A DNA stretch of 64,000 bases from CAYIHX01 sp964363305 (lineage in GTDB: Bacteria > Bdellovibrionota > UBA1018): assembly GCA_964363305.1 (NCBI GenBank), contig CAYIHX010000012.1, positions 1-64,000 on the forward strand. The letters are read 5' to 3'. This document shows, piece by piece, positions 24,717 to 34,606 of this stretch. Position 1 is the stretch's first letter; every line of letters begins with the position of its first letter. Position numbers and translations under genes: made by a program. Under the pieces are notes generated by a model that was given only the letters and a program-made list of their open reading frames with translations, ran no database searches and was not told the DNA's origin.

Positions 24717-26122
24717 TTCATCTTCTCAAGAAGCTTCTCCGATAGCCGCGTGATGCTGCCGGCCCCCAGACACAGAATGAGATCCCCATCGCATGCAATT
24801 CGATCCAAAGCATCCGCCGCCTCATCCAAAGATGACAAGTACTCACCAGTCAACCGCACCCCCTCCGCCTGCATCACCAACTCAAGCAAAGCTGAAGCTG
24901 TCACTCCCTCGATCGGCTCCTCGCCAGCCGAATAGATATCCGTCATAAGAAGAACATCGGTATTCCCAAAGGCAGCGGCGAAATCGTCCCGACAGTTCTG
25001 AGTCCTCGAATAGCGATGCGGCTGAAAGACGGTGACGATCCGACCGGGCCAAAAGTCACGAGCAGCACTCAAGGTCGCTCGAATTTCGGTCGGATGATGG
25101 CCATAATCGTCAACGATGACTCGATTTCGCTCAGTAGACCGCCACTTGATCTCAAACCGGCGACGAACGCCGCCGAACTCGCGAAGCCCCTGTGCGATTT
25201 GGGCGAATGAAATTCCTGCCCTTAATGAGATAGCAACCACGGCCAACGCGTTGAGCACGTTATGACGACCCGGAATTTGCAACTCGATTTGCCCAAGAGT
25301 CTTGTGTGGGCCACCCGGCAACTCCCGTCCGGTAACGAGAAACTTTGATCCCTGCGAAATCTTTTGAACATCCTGGGCACAAAAATCCCACTCCGACGAA
25401 AAACCATAGGTGGTAACTGGCTTAGAAAATCGCGGCAGACACCTGCGGACGCCCGCATCTTCGGCGCACACCGCGACCAACCCATAGAAGGGTAGATTCG
25501 CGACGAACTCGACGAAAGCGTCTTCTACGGCCGCCACACTACCGTAGTGATCCAGATGATCGTTATCGATGTTCGTGATGACCCCGAAAGTAGCGGGTAG
25601 ATGTAAAAATGATCCGTCACTTTCGTCCGCCTCCGCGACGACAAAGTCGCCTTTCCCTAGCTTCGCGTTACCTCCGAGGGAATCGACCCGACCGCCAATG
25701 ACCAAAGTCGGATCAAGACCTGCGGTTGTGAATACCGTGGCCATCATCGAAGTCGTCGTCGTCTTGCCATGGGTTCCCGCCACCGCTACGCCGGTCTTGC
25801 CACGCATCAGTTCACCCAACATCTCCGCACGGGGAATCACAGGCACGCCAAGACGACGCGCCTCCACCACCTCCGGATTCGTCGCGCGAACGGCGGAGGA
25901 GATCACCACAACACTCACGCCACGAACGTTGGCCGCGTCATGCCCGACTGCAATCGTCGCTCCAAGCGATGCCAACCGCCGAGTCAACTCACTCTCAGCC
26001 ACGTCCGATCCACTCACCGGATATCCCTGATTCAAAAAAACCTCAGCGATGCCACTCATTCCAATTCCGCCGATTCCGACAAAATGCAGCCGGGTTCTGG
26101 ATCGGTGTTCAGCGGGTTGCAT
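24713..26122 (-). CDS. murC: UDP-N-acetylmuramate--L-alanine ligase
   Basis: MurC adds the first residue, L-Ala, to UDP-MurNAc. The 469-residue protein has the N-terminal Rossmann motif GIGGIGMSGIAE, the ATP loop AGTHGKTTTTSM, the central-domain NIDNDHLDHYG and the C-terminal DDYGHHPTEI and FQPHRYSRT motifs of MurC. It overlaps murG by 14 bp and murB by 4 bp. The length is normal. Confidence 0.97.
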   Translation of the reverse strand: MQPAEHRSRTRLHFVGIGGIGMSGIAEVFLNQGYPVSGSDVAESELTRRLASLGATIAVGHDAANVRGVSVVVISSAVRATNPEVVEARRLGVPVIPRAEMLGELMRGKTGVAVAGTHGKTTTTSMMATVFTTAGLDPTLVIGGRVDSLGGNAKLGKGDFVVAEADESDGSFLHLPATFGVITNIDNDHLDHYGSVAAVEDAFVEFVANLPFYGLVAVCAEDAGVRRCLPRFSKPVTTYGFSSEWDFCAQDVQKISQGSKFLVTGRELPGGPHKTLGQIELQIPGRHNVLNALAVVAISLRAGISFAQIAQGLREFGGVRRRFEIKWRSTERNRVIVDDYGHHPTEIRATLSAARDFWPGRIVTVFQPHRYSRTQNCRDDFAAAFGNTDVLLMTDIYSAGEEPIEGVTASALLELVMQAEGVRLTGEYLSSLDEAADALDRIACDGDLILCLGAGSITRLSEKLLEKMK

Positions 26123-27215
26123 GAATCAGCTCCTTCACGATTTCAGCTGCGGCATTCGGTCTCGCAAGGTCCGCAATGGCCAACTCCATCTTTTTAATTT
26201 TTTCAGGAAAGCGAAGGTACTCGTGAATCAAATCAGCGAGATCCCGGCCAGTCGATTTTCCCTGCACCAGCATCTGCGCAGCTCCCCGATCAACGAAAAT
26301 ACGGGCGTTTTTCTCCTGATGATTGTCGGCCGCAAAGGGAAAGGGGATCAGAATTGCGGCCCGGCGAACCATGGCGAGCTCAGAAAGCGTGGACGACCCT
26401 GCTCGACAAATCACCAGCGTCGCATCACGGTAGCAGGCCGCCATATCATCAATAAATGGCACAACCTGCGCGGCAGTACCGAGCTTCTGATACCCCGCTC
26501 GTACTCGTTCCAACTCCTTTTCTCCAGTCTGATGAAGAAAACGGAGATGGTCCTTCACGCCAAGAAGATGAGGAAGCGCCTCCAAAACCAGGCTATTGAT
26601 TCCCAGAGCACCCTGGCTACCACCAAAAATAAAGATGCGAAACGGCTCAACCCCAGCCTCCGCGTTCGGCTGAAGTTGGGCCCTGACTGGATTGCCCGTC
26701 ACCCTGGTCTTAGCCTTGGGAAAAACTCCGTCACCGGTCGGAAATGCGAGCAAAATCTGATGAGCGAAGCGTCCCAGGATTCGATTTGTGAGACCGGGTA
26801 CGGCGTTCTGTTCCAAGATGGCCACACGTGCTCCACCCCATATCCAACCGAGGAGACGCGCCAGCAACACGACCGGACCGGAGGCATATCCGCCAACCCC
26901 AATCACTGCACGCGGCCGCTCCCGCAAAAGAATCCCCGCCGATACAATAAATGAGATCGGCAACTGAGAAAGAGTTCGCAGCTTCCTCGAAAACTTCACT
27001 CGGTTCAGCGAACCGATCCGAAGCCTCTCGAGGGGATACCCCGCCCTAGGCACCAGACGCTCCTCGATTCCGCCTTCGGCTCCCACAAATAAGACCTGCG
27101 AGCAGAGTGCACCAGATTTCTGCGCCGTCCAGGCATCGGCAATGGCCACACCAGCAAGGACGTGCCCCCCCGTACCCCCGCCGGCAACGATCAGTCCTGC
27201 CTTTGCCCTGGTCAC
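26109..27215 (-). CDS. murG: UDP-GlcNAc:lipid I transferase MurG
   Basis: MurG transfers GlcNAc from UDP-GlcNAc to lipid I on the inner face of the membrane, making lipid II. The 368-residue GT28 protein has the N-terminal GGGTGGHVLAGVAIA loop, GGYASGPVVLLA, FGGSQGALGIN and the donor-binding RAGSSTLSELA segment. It begins with GTG, overlapping the ftsW stop as GTGA, which couples it to the lipid II polymerase gene. Confidence 0.97.
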   Translation of the reverse strand: MTRAKAGLIVAGGGTGGHVLAGVAIADAWTAQKSGALCSQVLFVGAEGGIEERLVPRAGYPLERLRIGSLNRVKFSRKLRTLSQLPISFIVSAGILLRERPRAVIGVGGYASGPVVLLARLLGWIWGGARVAILEQNAVPGLTNRILGRFAHQILLAFPTGDGVFPKAKTRVTGNPVRAQLQPNAEAGVEPFRIFIFGGSQGALGINSLVLEALPHLLGVKDHLRFLHQTGEKELERVRAGYQKLGTAAQVVPFIDDMAACYRDATLVICRAGSSTLSELAMVRRAAILIPFPFAADNHQEKNARIFVDRGAAQMLVQGKSTGRDLADLIHEYLRFPEKIKKMELAIADLARPNAAAEIVKELIHATR

Positions 27216-28417
27216 GCCCGAATCTCCCAGCGCGCGTCCTGAGGCCCTCGGCCGACCGCAAGAAGCACCCCCATTGCGAAAAGATCGACCACCAAAGCGG
27301 AGCCACCATAACTGACAAACGGGAGGGTCAGCCCCTTGGTGGGTAAAAGCCCGAGTACCACGGACATATTCACGAATGCTTGCAGTCCTAAAGCCAGAGT
27401 AATCCCCGAGGCCAGCAACATGCCGTACTCGTCCCCAAACTGCTCTTTGCAGCGCCAGGCGATCTGAAGGCCACGATAGATCAAATAGAGAAATGCTCCG
27501 ATCAAGGTCAATATCCCGAGAAACCCTGTTTCCTCACCAATGACCGCAAAGATGAAGTCATTATGCGCCTCCGGAAGATAGAACAACTTCTCCCGCCCAT
27601 TGCCCAGTCCGACACCCCAAAGATTTCCATTGTAGACGCCCATGAGCGACTGGAGAATTTGAAACCCCTTGCCACCCGGATCAGCCCAAGGATCGAGAAA
27701 ACCAAGCAGCCTATGTAAACGATAAGGGCTACTGAATACGAGCGACACGGACACGGTCGAAAGGAGAAGCAAGGCCCCCCCCAGGTAACGCTTCGGTACC
27801 CCACCGATGAACATCAAAAAAAGAATCACGACGCCAATCATCACCGTCGTACCGAAATCGGGTTGGATCAAAAGCAGGAACAACGTCGGCAACGGAACGA
27901 GCAAAGGAGCAAGGACACCCGCCACAATCTTGTTGAGGCGATCCCGTTTTCGGTAGAGCTGGCGCGCGACAAAAAAAATCACGGCGAATTTCGCGAACTC
28001 GCCCGGCTGAAAATTAAAGCCGCCGACACGAAGCCAACGTTGAGCCCCACCCACCTTCGCGCCGAGCCCGGGGATCATCACCATCAGCAGGAGGAGCGTC
28101 GCAACGCCCAGCATCGGGTAACCTGCCTTGAACCAAAAGCGATAGTCAATCCGACTCGCTGCTGCAAGCGCCATCAAACCCACGAGCGCCATTACGAATT
28201 GTTTGCGAATGAAACCAAAGCCGTCGCCCAGTCGCTCCTGCGCGTAGATGAACGAAGCGCTATAGACCATGAGCAAACCGAAAACGACCAACAGCAGAAC
28301 GAGCCCCAACAGGATCAGATCAATACCCTGACGCGGCAAGGGCCAAGGACAGACAAACCCATTACGGCCAAAATTGAGCATCGACCTTTTCATCGACACG
28401 GGCTTTGTTTCGTTCAC
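27212..28417 (-). CDS. ftsW: SEDS lipid II polymerase FtsW
   Basis: FtsW is the septal peptidoglycan glycosyltransferase that works with FtsI. The 401-residue protein has about ten membrane segments and SEDS marks such as GGAQRWL and the C-terminal GLLPTKGLTLPFVSYGGSALV. The GTG at 28417 is the first start; ATG 28393 is an alternative. Neither has a clear ribosome binding site. It lies 12 bp after murD. Confidence 0.95.
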   Translation of the reverse strand: MNETKPVSMKRSMLNFGRNGFVCPWPLPRQGIDLILLGLVLLLVVFGLLMVYSASFIYAQERLGDGFGFIRKQFVMALVGLMALAAASRIDYRFWFKAGYPMLGVATLLLLMVMIPGLGAKVGGAQRWLRVGGFNFQPGEFAKFAVIFFVARQLYRKRDRLNKIVAGVLAPLLVPLPTLFLLLIQPDFGTTVMIGVVILFLMFIGGVPKRYLGGALLLLSTVSVSLVFSSPYRLHRLLGFLDPWADPGGKGFQILQSLMGVYNGNLWGVGLGNGREKLFYLPEAHNDFIFAVIGEETGFLGILTLIGAFLYLIYRGLQIAWRCKEQFGDEYGMLLASGITLALGLQAFVNMSVVLGLLPTKGLTLPFVSYGGSALVVDLFAMGVLLAVGRGPQDARWEIRA

Positions 28418-28429
28418 CTCATCAGCATA

Positions 28430-29812
28430 TCACAGCTGATTGACAAGCTTCTTGAAGTAGTCGCCCCGCTCCTCGTAGCTCCGAAACATATCGAAGCTCG
28501 CGCAGCCCGGCGACAGAAGTACGACGTCGCCACTCCTGGATTTCTGGTAGGCCAACAGAACGGCTTCCTCAAACGTCCCGACCAAGAAGGTCTCCGCATA
28601 GTCTCCCAGGGCTCGATTGATTTTTTCTTTCGCCTCACCCAGGAGAATCAGAATTTTGACTTTCTTCTCAACCAAGTCCACCAACGGACCGAATTCGGAA
28701 TTCTTGTCTTTTCCCCCGGCAATCAAAATAACAGGACTCGAAAGAAACGAAGTCAGGCTTCGCTTCATACTCATGACGTTCGTGCCCTTTGAATCATTGA
28801 AGAAGTATACGCCGTCTTTGCGACGAACAAATTCGAGCCGATGCGCGACTCCTTTGAAGGTATTGATCACCTGTTGCACCGCTTTGGCGCTGACACCCAT
28901 CGCGCGGGCCGCGCAAATGGCCGCCATCAAATTCTCTTTGTTATGTTCCCCCATCAGGCGAAACTGGGAAACATCGTACAGCTCTTCCTTGCCGGTCACT
29001 CGATCCACGATCTGCTTCTTTGCGGCGTTGAAATAGCAACCTACAAAGCGTTCCGCGAATTCCCCGCCGACCTTCATCGGGTCCCTCTTGGTGAACCACA
29101 AAGGGCGACCCGGGTTCGCTTCCGCAAAGGCTGAAACCCTCGGGCAATCGTAGTTCAATACGACGTAGCTATTCTTGTCGCAGGCCTGAAGCAGCCTCTT
29201 CTTCGCGGCAACATAGGCCTCCATCGACGAATAACGATCGAGATGGTCTTCTTCGATATTAGTAAAAACGGCCACCGCCGGGATCAGGCGCTGCGTCAGC
29301 TCGAGCTGAAAGCTGGAAAGCTCAGCAACGACCACGTCCGCTTTCAGACCGTCCGTGAAGTAGTCGAGTAACGGTTTGCCGACATTGCCCCCGACATAGG
29401 GAGCCCGCTGGTCAGCCTTGAACATCTCACCGACCAGAATGGTCGTGGTGGTCTTGCCGTTCGTGCCGGTAATCCCGATCAAGGGCTCTTTCAGCCCCGA
29501 GGCCGCCAGCTCAATCTCATTCGTAATCGGGATATTCAGCTCCCGGGCCTCGTCCAGAGGCTTGATATTCAACGGAACACCGGGACTCACCACGATCAGC
29601 TCCGCCATTGTGAACGTCTTGCTGTTATGTTTGCCGAGATCATACTCGAGCGGCAGCCCCTCGCAGGCGGCAACCGCTTCATTCAGCTCGGCGCGTTGAC
29701 GTAAATCGGTGACCGTCACTTTCGCGCCTTGCTTACACATATATTTCGCGACAGCTACGCCGGAGATACCAAAGCCCACGATGAGAACCCGCTTACCCTT
29801 GTACTTGCTCAT
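28430..29812 (-). CDS. murD: UDP-MurNAc-L-Ala--D-Glu ligase
   Basis: MurD adds D-glutamate to UDP-MurNAc-L-Ala. From the ATG at 29812 the product is about 460 residues and starts MSKYKGKRVLIVGFGISG, a typical Rossmann start. The frame is open to 29884, but that would overlap mraY with unlikely sequence. ITGTNGKTTTT is the ATP loop, NIEEDHLDRYSSMEAY the central motif and FFNDSKGTN the C-terminal one. A 14-bp gap separates it from mraY. Confidence 0.96.
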   Translation of the reverse strand: MSKYKGKRVLIVGFGISGVAVAKYMCKQGAKVTVTDLRQRAELNEAVAACEGLPLEYDLGKHNSKTFTMAELIVVSPGVPLNIKPLDEARELNIPITNEIELAASGLKEPLIGITGTNGKTTTTILVGEMFKADQRAPYVGGNVGKPLLDYFTDGLKADVVVAELSSFQLELTQRLIPAVAVFTNIEEDHLDRYSSMEAYVAAKKRLLQACDKNSYVVLNYDCPRVSAFAEANPGRPLWFTKRDPMKVGGEFAERFVGCYFNAAKKQIVDRVTGKEELYDVSQFRLMGEHNKENLMAAICAARAMGVSAKAVQQVINTFKGVAHRLEFVRRKDGVYFFNDSKGTNVMSMKRSLTSFLSSPVILIAGGKDKNSEFGPLVDLVEKKVKILILLGEAKEKINRALGDYAETFLVGTFEEAVLLAYQKSRSGDVVLLSPGCASFDMFRSYEERGDYFKKLVNQL

Positions 29813-29826
29813 ATGTGCGCCCGACC

Positions 29827-30903
29827 CTATCTCAGTTTCAAAGTCGAAAGAGTGAGGAGAGAAAGCATAATCGACACGATCCAAAACCTCACAATGACCT
29901 TCGGCTCCGCCCAGCCCTTCAATTCGAAATGATGATGAATCGGAGCCATCTTAAATACGCGTTTTCCGGTCATTTTGTATGATAATACCTGCGCCATAAC
30001 CGAGAGCGCTTCCATTACGAAAATTCCGCCACACAAAGCAAGAAGGATCTCGTTCTTCGTAATCACCGCGACCACCGAAAGCGCCGCCCCCAAAGATAGA
30101 GCACCTACGTCACCCATAAAGACCTGAGCTGGATAGGTATTGAACCATAAAAACCCCAGACACCCGGCCGCTAACGTACCCAAAAAGATGCACAACTCCC
30201 CTGCACCGGGAATATATGGAATCTGTAAATATTCCGCAATCTTAACGTGACCAGCGCAATAGGCCAAAATCAAAAACGTCGTCGCGGTGGTAATGGTCGG
30301 ACCGACCGCCAAACCGTCCAGTCCGTCGGTCAGATTCACAGCATTAGCGGAGCCGACGATCACGAACGCCGCAAAGGGAATGAACATCAGCCCGAGATCA
30401 ATCGACCAATCCTTAAAGAAGGGAAACTTCAACACCGGTGGCGTGTCACGAAAAACATAAATCGCATAGCTTGCAGCCAAAGCAATGAGGGTCAGAAAAA
30501 TCATCTTCTGACGGGCCGAAAGACCTTTCGAGTTCTTCTGAACCACCTTCTTATAGTCATCCACATAACCCACGAGACCGGCTCCCACCGTGGTCAGCAG
30601 GGCGATCCAAATATTCTTATTGGTGAGATCCGCCCAGAGCAACGTCGGGATGGTCACCGCGAGGAGAATCAGCCCGCCACCCATGGTCGGCGTACCTTTT
30701 TTCGACAGATGAGACTGAGGTCCATCTTCTCGAATCGTCTGACCCATTTGCTTCTTCTGAAGTAGTCGAATGAAGGAGGGGCCGACGAAGAGGCACAGCA
30801 ACAGGCTCGTGAACGTCGCACCAAAAGTCCGAAAGCTGATGTAACGAAAAATGTTCAGGAAGGAGAACTCAGTGTGAAGAGGATAGAGGAGCAGATAGAG
30901 CAT
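29827..30903 (-). CDS. mraY: Phospho-MurNAc-pentapeptide transferase MraY
   Basis: MraY couples phospho-MurNAc-pentapeptide to undecaprenyl phosphate, forming lipid I in the membrane. The 358-residue, ten-segment protein has KKGTPTMGGGLIL, the DDYKK aspartates, the NLTDGLDGLA motif and the MAPIHHHFELKGWAE loop, all diagnostic. It follows murE after 11 bp. In most bacteria murF lies between murE and mraY; here it does not. Confidence 0.97.
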   Translation of the reverse strand: MLYLLLYPLHTEFSFLNIFRYISFRTFGATFTSLLLCLFVGPSFIRLLQKKQMGQTIREDGPQSHLSKKGTPTMGGGLILLAVTIPTLLWADLTNKNIWIALLTTVGAGLVGYVDDYKKVVQKNSKGLSARQKMIFLTLIALAASYAIYVFRDTPPVLKFPFFKDWSIDLGLMFIPFAAFVIVGSANAVNLTDGLDGLAVGPTITTATTFLILAYCAGHVKIAEYLQIPYIPGAGELCIFLGTLAAGCLGFLWFNTYPAQVFMGDVGALSLGAALSVVAVITKNEILLALCGGIFVMEALSVMAQVLSYKMTGKRVFKMAPIHHHFELKGWAEPKVIVRFWIVSIMLSLLTLSTLKLR

Positions 30904-30914
30904 ATGTTGAAAGG

Positions 30915-32333
30915 TTACAGATTTTTGAAAATCCGTGTCAACGCCTGTGACGCCACCTCGGCATCATCGAAGGGAATTCTTTCCTGTCCGACGAGCTGAT
31001 AAGTCTCATGGCCCTTACCTGCGACGACCAGGAGATCCCCTGGGGCCATCTTGGAAATCGCAAGCTGAATCGCTGCTTTTCGGTCGGCCTCGATCCACAC
31101 CCCTTCCTCCGTTCGAAAGCCCTTTCGGATCTCCTCAATAATGGCTGAGGGATCTTCTGAACGGGGATTATCAGAAGTGACGATGACGCCATCTGAAAGA
31201 CGCTGAGCAATCTCCGCCATGGCGGGACGCTTCGCTCGGTCGCGGTCCCCCCCACAGCCAAAAACCACGTACAATCTGGCACTCGCCCGCTCGGCTTGAA
31301 GATTCGAAAGCACCTTCTCCAGCGCATCGGGCTTATGGGCGTAATCGATCCATATATTGAGCTGATAGGGATTTTCGATCTTTTGCATGCGACCCGGCAC
31401 CGACCTCAACGCACGTATACCGCGAACCGCCTCGTCGGAAGAAATCCCCATACTCTTCGTGAGTGCCAGGGCACAGAGAATGTTCGACGCATTAAAACGA
31501 CCCGCCAGGGACGAGTCCAACTGATGTGCCTCATAATAGCCACGGACCCCCCTCTTGTCGGCGACCCAGCCACGCCCAGAGACCTCGACATTCTCTCCGA
31601 ACCCATAAGAAATGACCTGTTCTCCACCCCTTCTCAGCGACTCGATCGCCTTGACGCCGAAGGCATCATCCGCGTTGACACAGATCCTGACCTGCTTGCC
31701 CTGCCTTCTCGATTCCGCCACACAGTAGGTCAACAGAAGATATTTCGTGAGGAAGTAGTCTTCCATGGTCGAGTGGTAATCCAAATGCTCGGGAGTGAGA
31801 TTCGAGAACGCGACCGCATCGAAAGCGACCCCACCGACTCTCTTCTGTTTTAGCGCATGGGACGAAACCTCCATCACCACCGCATCGCAACCATCCCGCT
31901 TCATCTCCGAGAACAGGCGCTGCAGCTCAACCGGGCCGGGCGTGGTATGCGTCGAAGGATAGATCTTGTCGCCGAAGCGGAAAGCGATCGTGCCGATCAC
32001 TCCCACTTTTCTACCCGCGGCGCGGAGAATCGACTCCACGATGTAGGTGGTCGTCGTCTTCCCGCTGGTTCCCGTCACGCCCAAAACCCAAAGATCCCGA
32101 GTCGGATAACCATAAAACTGAGCCGCTAGCTCGGCGAGGGCCTCTCTCGAGTCAGGGACCTGGCGATAGGGAATGGTCAGACCCCCTGGTGCCGGTTCCT
32201 CCCCGACCAGGGAAACCGCTCCGGCTTCCTGCGCCACTAGCAAGAATCGATGGCCGTCCACCGCAGTACCCTTCACCGCCACAAAAACGAAGCCGGGTCG
32301 CACCTCTCGATGATCCGAGGTCACTCCCGTCAC
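30915..32333 (-). CDS. murE: UDP-MurNAc-tripeptide synthetase MurE
   Basis: MurE adds the third stem residue. TSDHREVRPG marks the N-terminal UDP-binding domain, VTGTSGKTTTTY the ATP loop, and SNLTPEHLDYHSTMEDY the central domain. The motif DNPRSEDP predicts meso-diaminopimelate as substrate. The GTG start overlaps the ftsI stop as GTGA, and an in-frame stop lies 6 codons upstream. The 472-residue protein therefore lacks about 20 N-terminal residues that most MurE proteins have before the TSDSR stretch. It is probably still functional, since the nucleotide-binding residues are kept. Confidence 0.95.
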   Translation of the reverse strand: MTGVTSDHREVRPGFVFVAVKGTAVDGHRFLLVAQEAGAVSLVGEEPAPGGLTIPYRQVPDSREALAELAAQFYGYPTRDLWVLGVTGTSGKTTTTYIVESILRAAGRKVGVIGTIAFRFGDKIYPSTHTTPGPVELQRLFSEMKRDGCDAVVMEVSSHALKQKRVGGVAFDAVAFSNLTPEHLDYHSTMEDYFLTKYLLLTYCVAESRRQGKQVRICVNADDAFGVKAIESLRRGGEQVISYGFGENVEVSGRGWVADKRGVRGYYEAHQLDSSLAGRFNASNILCALALTKSMGISSDEAVRGIRALRSVPGRMQKIENPYQLNIWIDYAHKPDALEKVLSNLQAERASARLYVVFGCGGDRDRAKRPAMAEIAQRLSDGVIVTSDNPRSEDPSAIIEEIRKGFRTEEGVWIEADRKAAIQLAISKMAPGDLLVVAGKGHETYQLVGQERIPFDDAEVASQALTRIFKNL

Positions 32334-34330
32334 GGCAACCCCAACGTCAATTTAACCGTGGCCTTTTCTTGAAGAACCTCACCTGCCTCGGGCGATTGCC
32401 GCCCAACGACAGTGCCCACACCTCGCACCTCGACATCGAAATCCCGACTCTCGAAAACTCGAAGCGCCTCCCGAATGCTCAAGCCCTCCAGAGACGGGAG
32501 CCTCCACACTGACTTTCCGTTCTCATCCCGGTCTACCCACTGAAGACTCCTGGCCACACCACCCTCTGGCTTCGGTGGTTGAACCGCCCCCACCTTCGCC
32601 AAGGAAGTACGCAATCGATCCGTATGAGAGTGAACCAACAGGGAAGGGGCGGCACCCAGGCTCAATCGCGCCACGACTGCCGAATACAACGCTCGAAACA
32701 AGGGCGCTGCGTTCCACGCGGCATACGCCCCACCCTTGGGCTCATCGATAGAGGCAAAGACCACGATTTTCCGTTCTATATCCCGGGCAAATCCCACAAA
32801 GGTGTTGATGTAGCGGCCCTTGACGTATTTGCCGGTCTTGGCATCCAGGACCAAAGAGGTCCCGGTCTTCCCAGCCACTCGAAAGCCTTCGACTGCGGCG
32901 TTTGTCCCGGTGCCGCCCTCCTCAGTCACCTTCACCATCGCCTCGGCCACGGCCTCAGCGACAGAGAAGGGAACCAGGCTCCGAGCCGCTATCGGCTGCG
33001 TCGCTGTCAACAGGCGGGGCCTCATCGCAAAACCCTTGTTTGCAAGAGCCCCGTAAGCTCTGACGATCTGAATAGGAGTGACCAAAACGCCATGACCGAA
33101 GCCCAACGTCGCCAAGTGGATGGGCTGCCATCGATCTGACTTTCCAAGCATTCCAGAAATCTCCCCGGGAAAATCTACCCCGGTTTTTTCCGCGAAGCCC
33201 AAGGCGACTAGTCCCTTACCCATCACGCTCGCACCCAGCTTCATCGCGACCTTCGCGGCAACGACGTTCGAGGACTTCTGGACCATCTGCTGCAAGCTGA
33301 GCCATTCAAAACGCTCATGTGCTTCCGCCTCTGAGATGACGTGCCCCTGAATTTTGATCGAGCCCTTTTCCCCGTAGACTCGGTCGCTCATTCGCCAACC
33401 GTGTTGCAAGGCAATTGCCGCAAGGAGAGGCTTCATCGTCGAACCCGGCTCGTACCCGTCTGTAATGGCGCGATTCCGACGGCGATTTGCTTTCGCGCTC
33501 CCTAAATTAGGGTTGAACGAGGGCTCGTTCGCTATGGCCAACAGGTCACCCGATTCCGCGTCATAGACGATAGCGGTTCCGCTCTTGGCATGATGTTCGG
33601 CGATTGCCGAGCGAAGCTCCTGCTCCACGGTAAACTGCAAGGGCGCATCGATCGTCAGCTGGACGACCTCTCCATCCTTCACGTCTTTTGCCGCCTCGGC
33701 ATCGAGAAAAGCCGGACGCCCGAGCGCATCTTTCACCGCCGCCACGGAAACAACCTTGCCCTGCAACTGCTCGTTCCGCATGAGCTCGACTCCCTCGAGC
33801 CCCTCAGAATCGAGATTGACGGACCCAATGATATGCGCCGCCAATTCATTATGTGGATAGATTCGTTTAGCTTCTTTGACTAACCAGAGACCATCCACCA
33901 CCGACCCCGTCTCGTCCAAGATGCGCAGCACGCGAAGAGAGCGCAACTCCTGATCAGAGAGATGCCGTTTCACCCAGGCGAATTCGTGTGGGTCTGTCAT
34001 CTTCTGAATCAGGCGCTTCTCGTGAAGATGCAGCCCCTGGGCGAGTCGGCGCGCGACGCTCACCCGGTCTTTAGGCGCAGATTTAAAGCGGGATGGATTT
34101 ACCGCCAAGCTGAAAATATCCGAATTTACCGCCAGCGCCTCACCGTTTCGATCAACGATCAATCCTCGGCGCGGCCTCACCAGGACTTTCGAGCGAAACT
34201 GTTTGCGACTGAGCTGCTCGAACCGAGGGTCCTTTCGCAACTGAACCCAGCCAGCCCGAGTCACCAGAGCCGCTCCAAAAACACAGCAAAAGAGCAGCGT
34301 TGCGACCAGCCGAAGGCGCGCTGTCTTCAT
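32330..34330 (-). CDS. ftsI: Septal transpeptidase FtsI with C-terminal PASTA domain
   Basis: This is a class B penicillin-binding protein that cross-links septal peptidoglycan with FtsW. A single N-terminal membrane anchor and a pedestal domain (RPRRGLIVDRNGEALA) precede the transpeptidase. The active-site motifs are S297-T-M-K, SSN and KTG (AGKTGTS). The last 65 residues (SLEGLSIREALRVFESRDFDVEV...GEVLQEKATVKLTLG) form one PASTA domain, rare in classic Gram-negative FtsI and common in SpoVD/PBP2x types. The total is 666 residues. The ATG overlaps the ftsL stop as ATGA. Confidence 0.94.
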   Translation of the reverse strand: MKTARLRLVATLLFCCVFGAALVTRAGWVQLRKDPRFEQLSRKQFRSKVLVRPRRGLIVDRNGEALAVNSDIFSLAVNPSRFKSAPKDRVSVARRLAQGLHLHEKRLIQKMTDPHEFAWVKRHLSDQELRSLRVLRILDETGSVVDGLWLVKEAKRIYPHNELAAHIIGSVNLDSEGLEGVELMRNEQLQGKVVSVAAVKDALGRPAFLDAEAAKDVKDGEVVQLTIDAPLQFTVEQELRSAIAEHHAKSGTAIVYDAESGDLLAIANEPSFNPNLGSAKANRRRNRAITDGYEPGSTMKPLLAAIALQHGWRMSDRVYGEKGSIKIQGHVISEAEAHERFEWLSLQQMVQKSSNVVAAKVAMKLGASVMGKGLVALGFAEKTGVDFPGEISGMLGKSDRWQPIHLATLGFGHGVLVTPIQIVRAYGALANKGFAMRPRLLTATQPIAARSLVPFSVAEAVAEAMVKVTEEGGTGTNAAVEGFRVAGKTGTSLVLDAKTGKYVKGRYINTFVGFARDIERKIVVFASIDEPKGGAYAAWNAAPLFRALYSAVVARLSLGAAPSLLVHSHTDRLRTSLAKVGAVQPPKPEGGVARSLQWVDRDENGKSVWRLPSLEGLSIREALRVFESRDFDVEVRGVGTVVGRQSPEAGEVLQEKATVKLTLGLP

Positions 34331-34590
34331 TGTCTCAGCCTGACCACCTGCTCAGGGCGAGCAGCCGAGAGATGAAAGCGGCTCTTCGCCAGATTTTCCA
34401 GACGTTTAGGGGATCGAAAGTGGGCCAAGCGAAGCTCTGCTTTCTCCCGCTCGTCACGCACCTGCGCGACAAGCCTCTCCGTCTTGGTTACCGCATAAGT
34501 CGCCCGCACGGCGGCCAAGCGAATCCAAATCGTCCCAATGGAAAACAACAGAATGAGCGGAACGGCCCAAAGCGGAATGAAACGCTGCAT
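34327..34590 (-). CDS. ftsL: Cell division protein FtsL
   Basis: FtsL is a small bitopic divisome protein that pairs with FtsB and FtsQ. The ATG at 34590 has GGAGGAGG just upstream and gives 87 residues: a membrane segment (LWAVPLILLFSIGTIWIRL) followed by a heptad-rich periplasmic helix and the RLAHFRSPKRLENLAKSRFHLS tail. The frame is open to 34629, but that part is basic and overlaps rsmH. Its position between rsmH and ftsI is the normal one, which supports the call despite low conservation. Confidence 0.88.
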   Translation of the reverse strand: MQRFIPLWAVPLILLFSIGTIWIRLAAVRATYAVTKTERLVAQVRDEREKAELRLAHFRSPKRLENLAKSRFHLSAARPEQVVRLRQ

Positions 34591-34606
34591 ACCTTGCCTC
34601 CTCCTC

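Noticed and set aside
26049..28792. Two frames of about 300 codons on the plus strand opposite murG and ftsW/murD
   Set aside because: They are antisense to well-recognised genes and have shadow-like composition.
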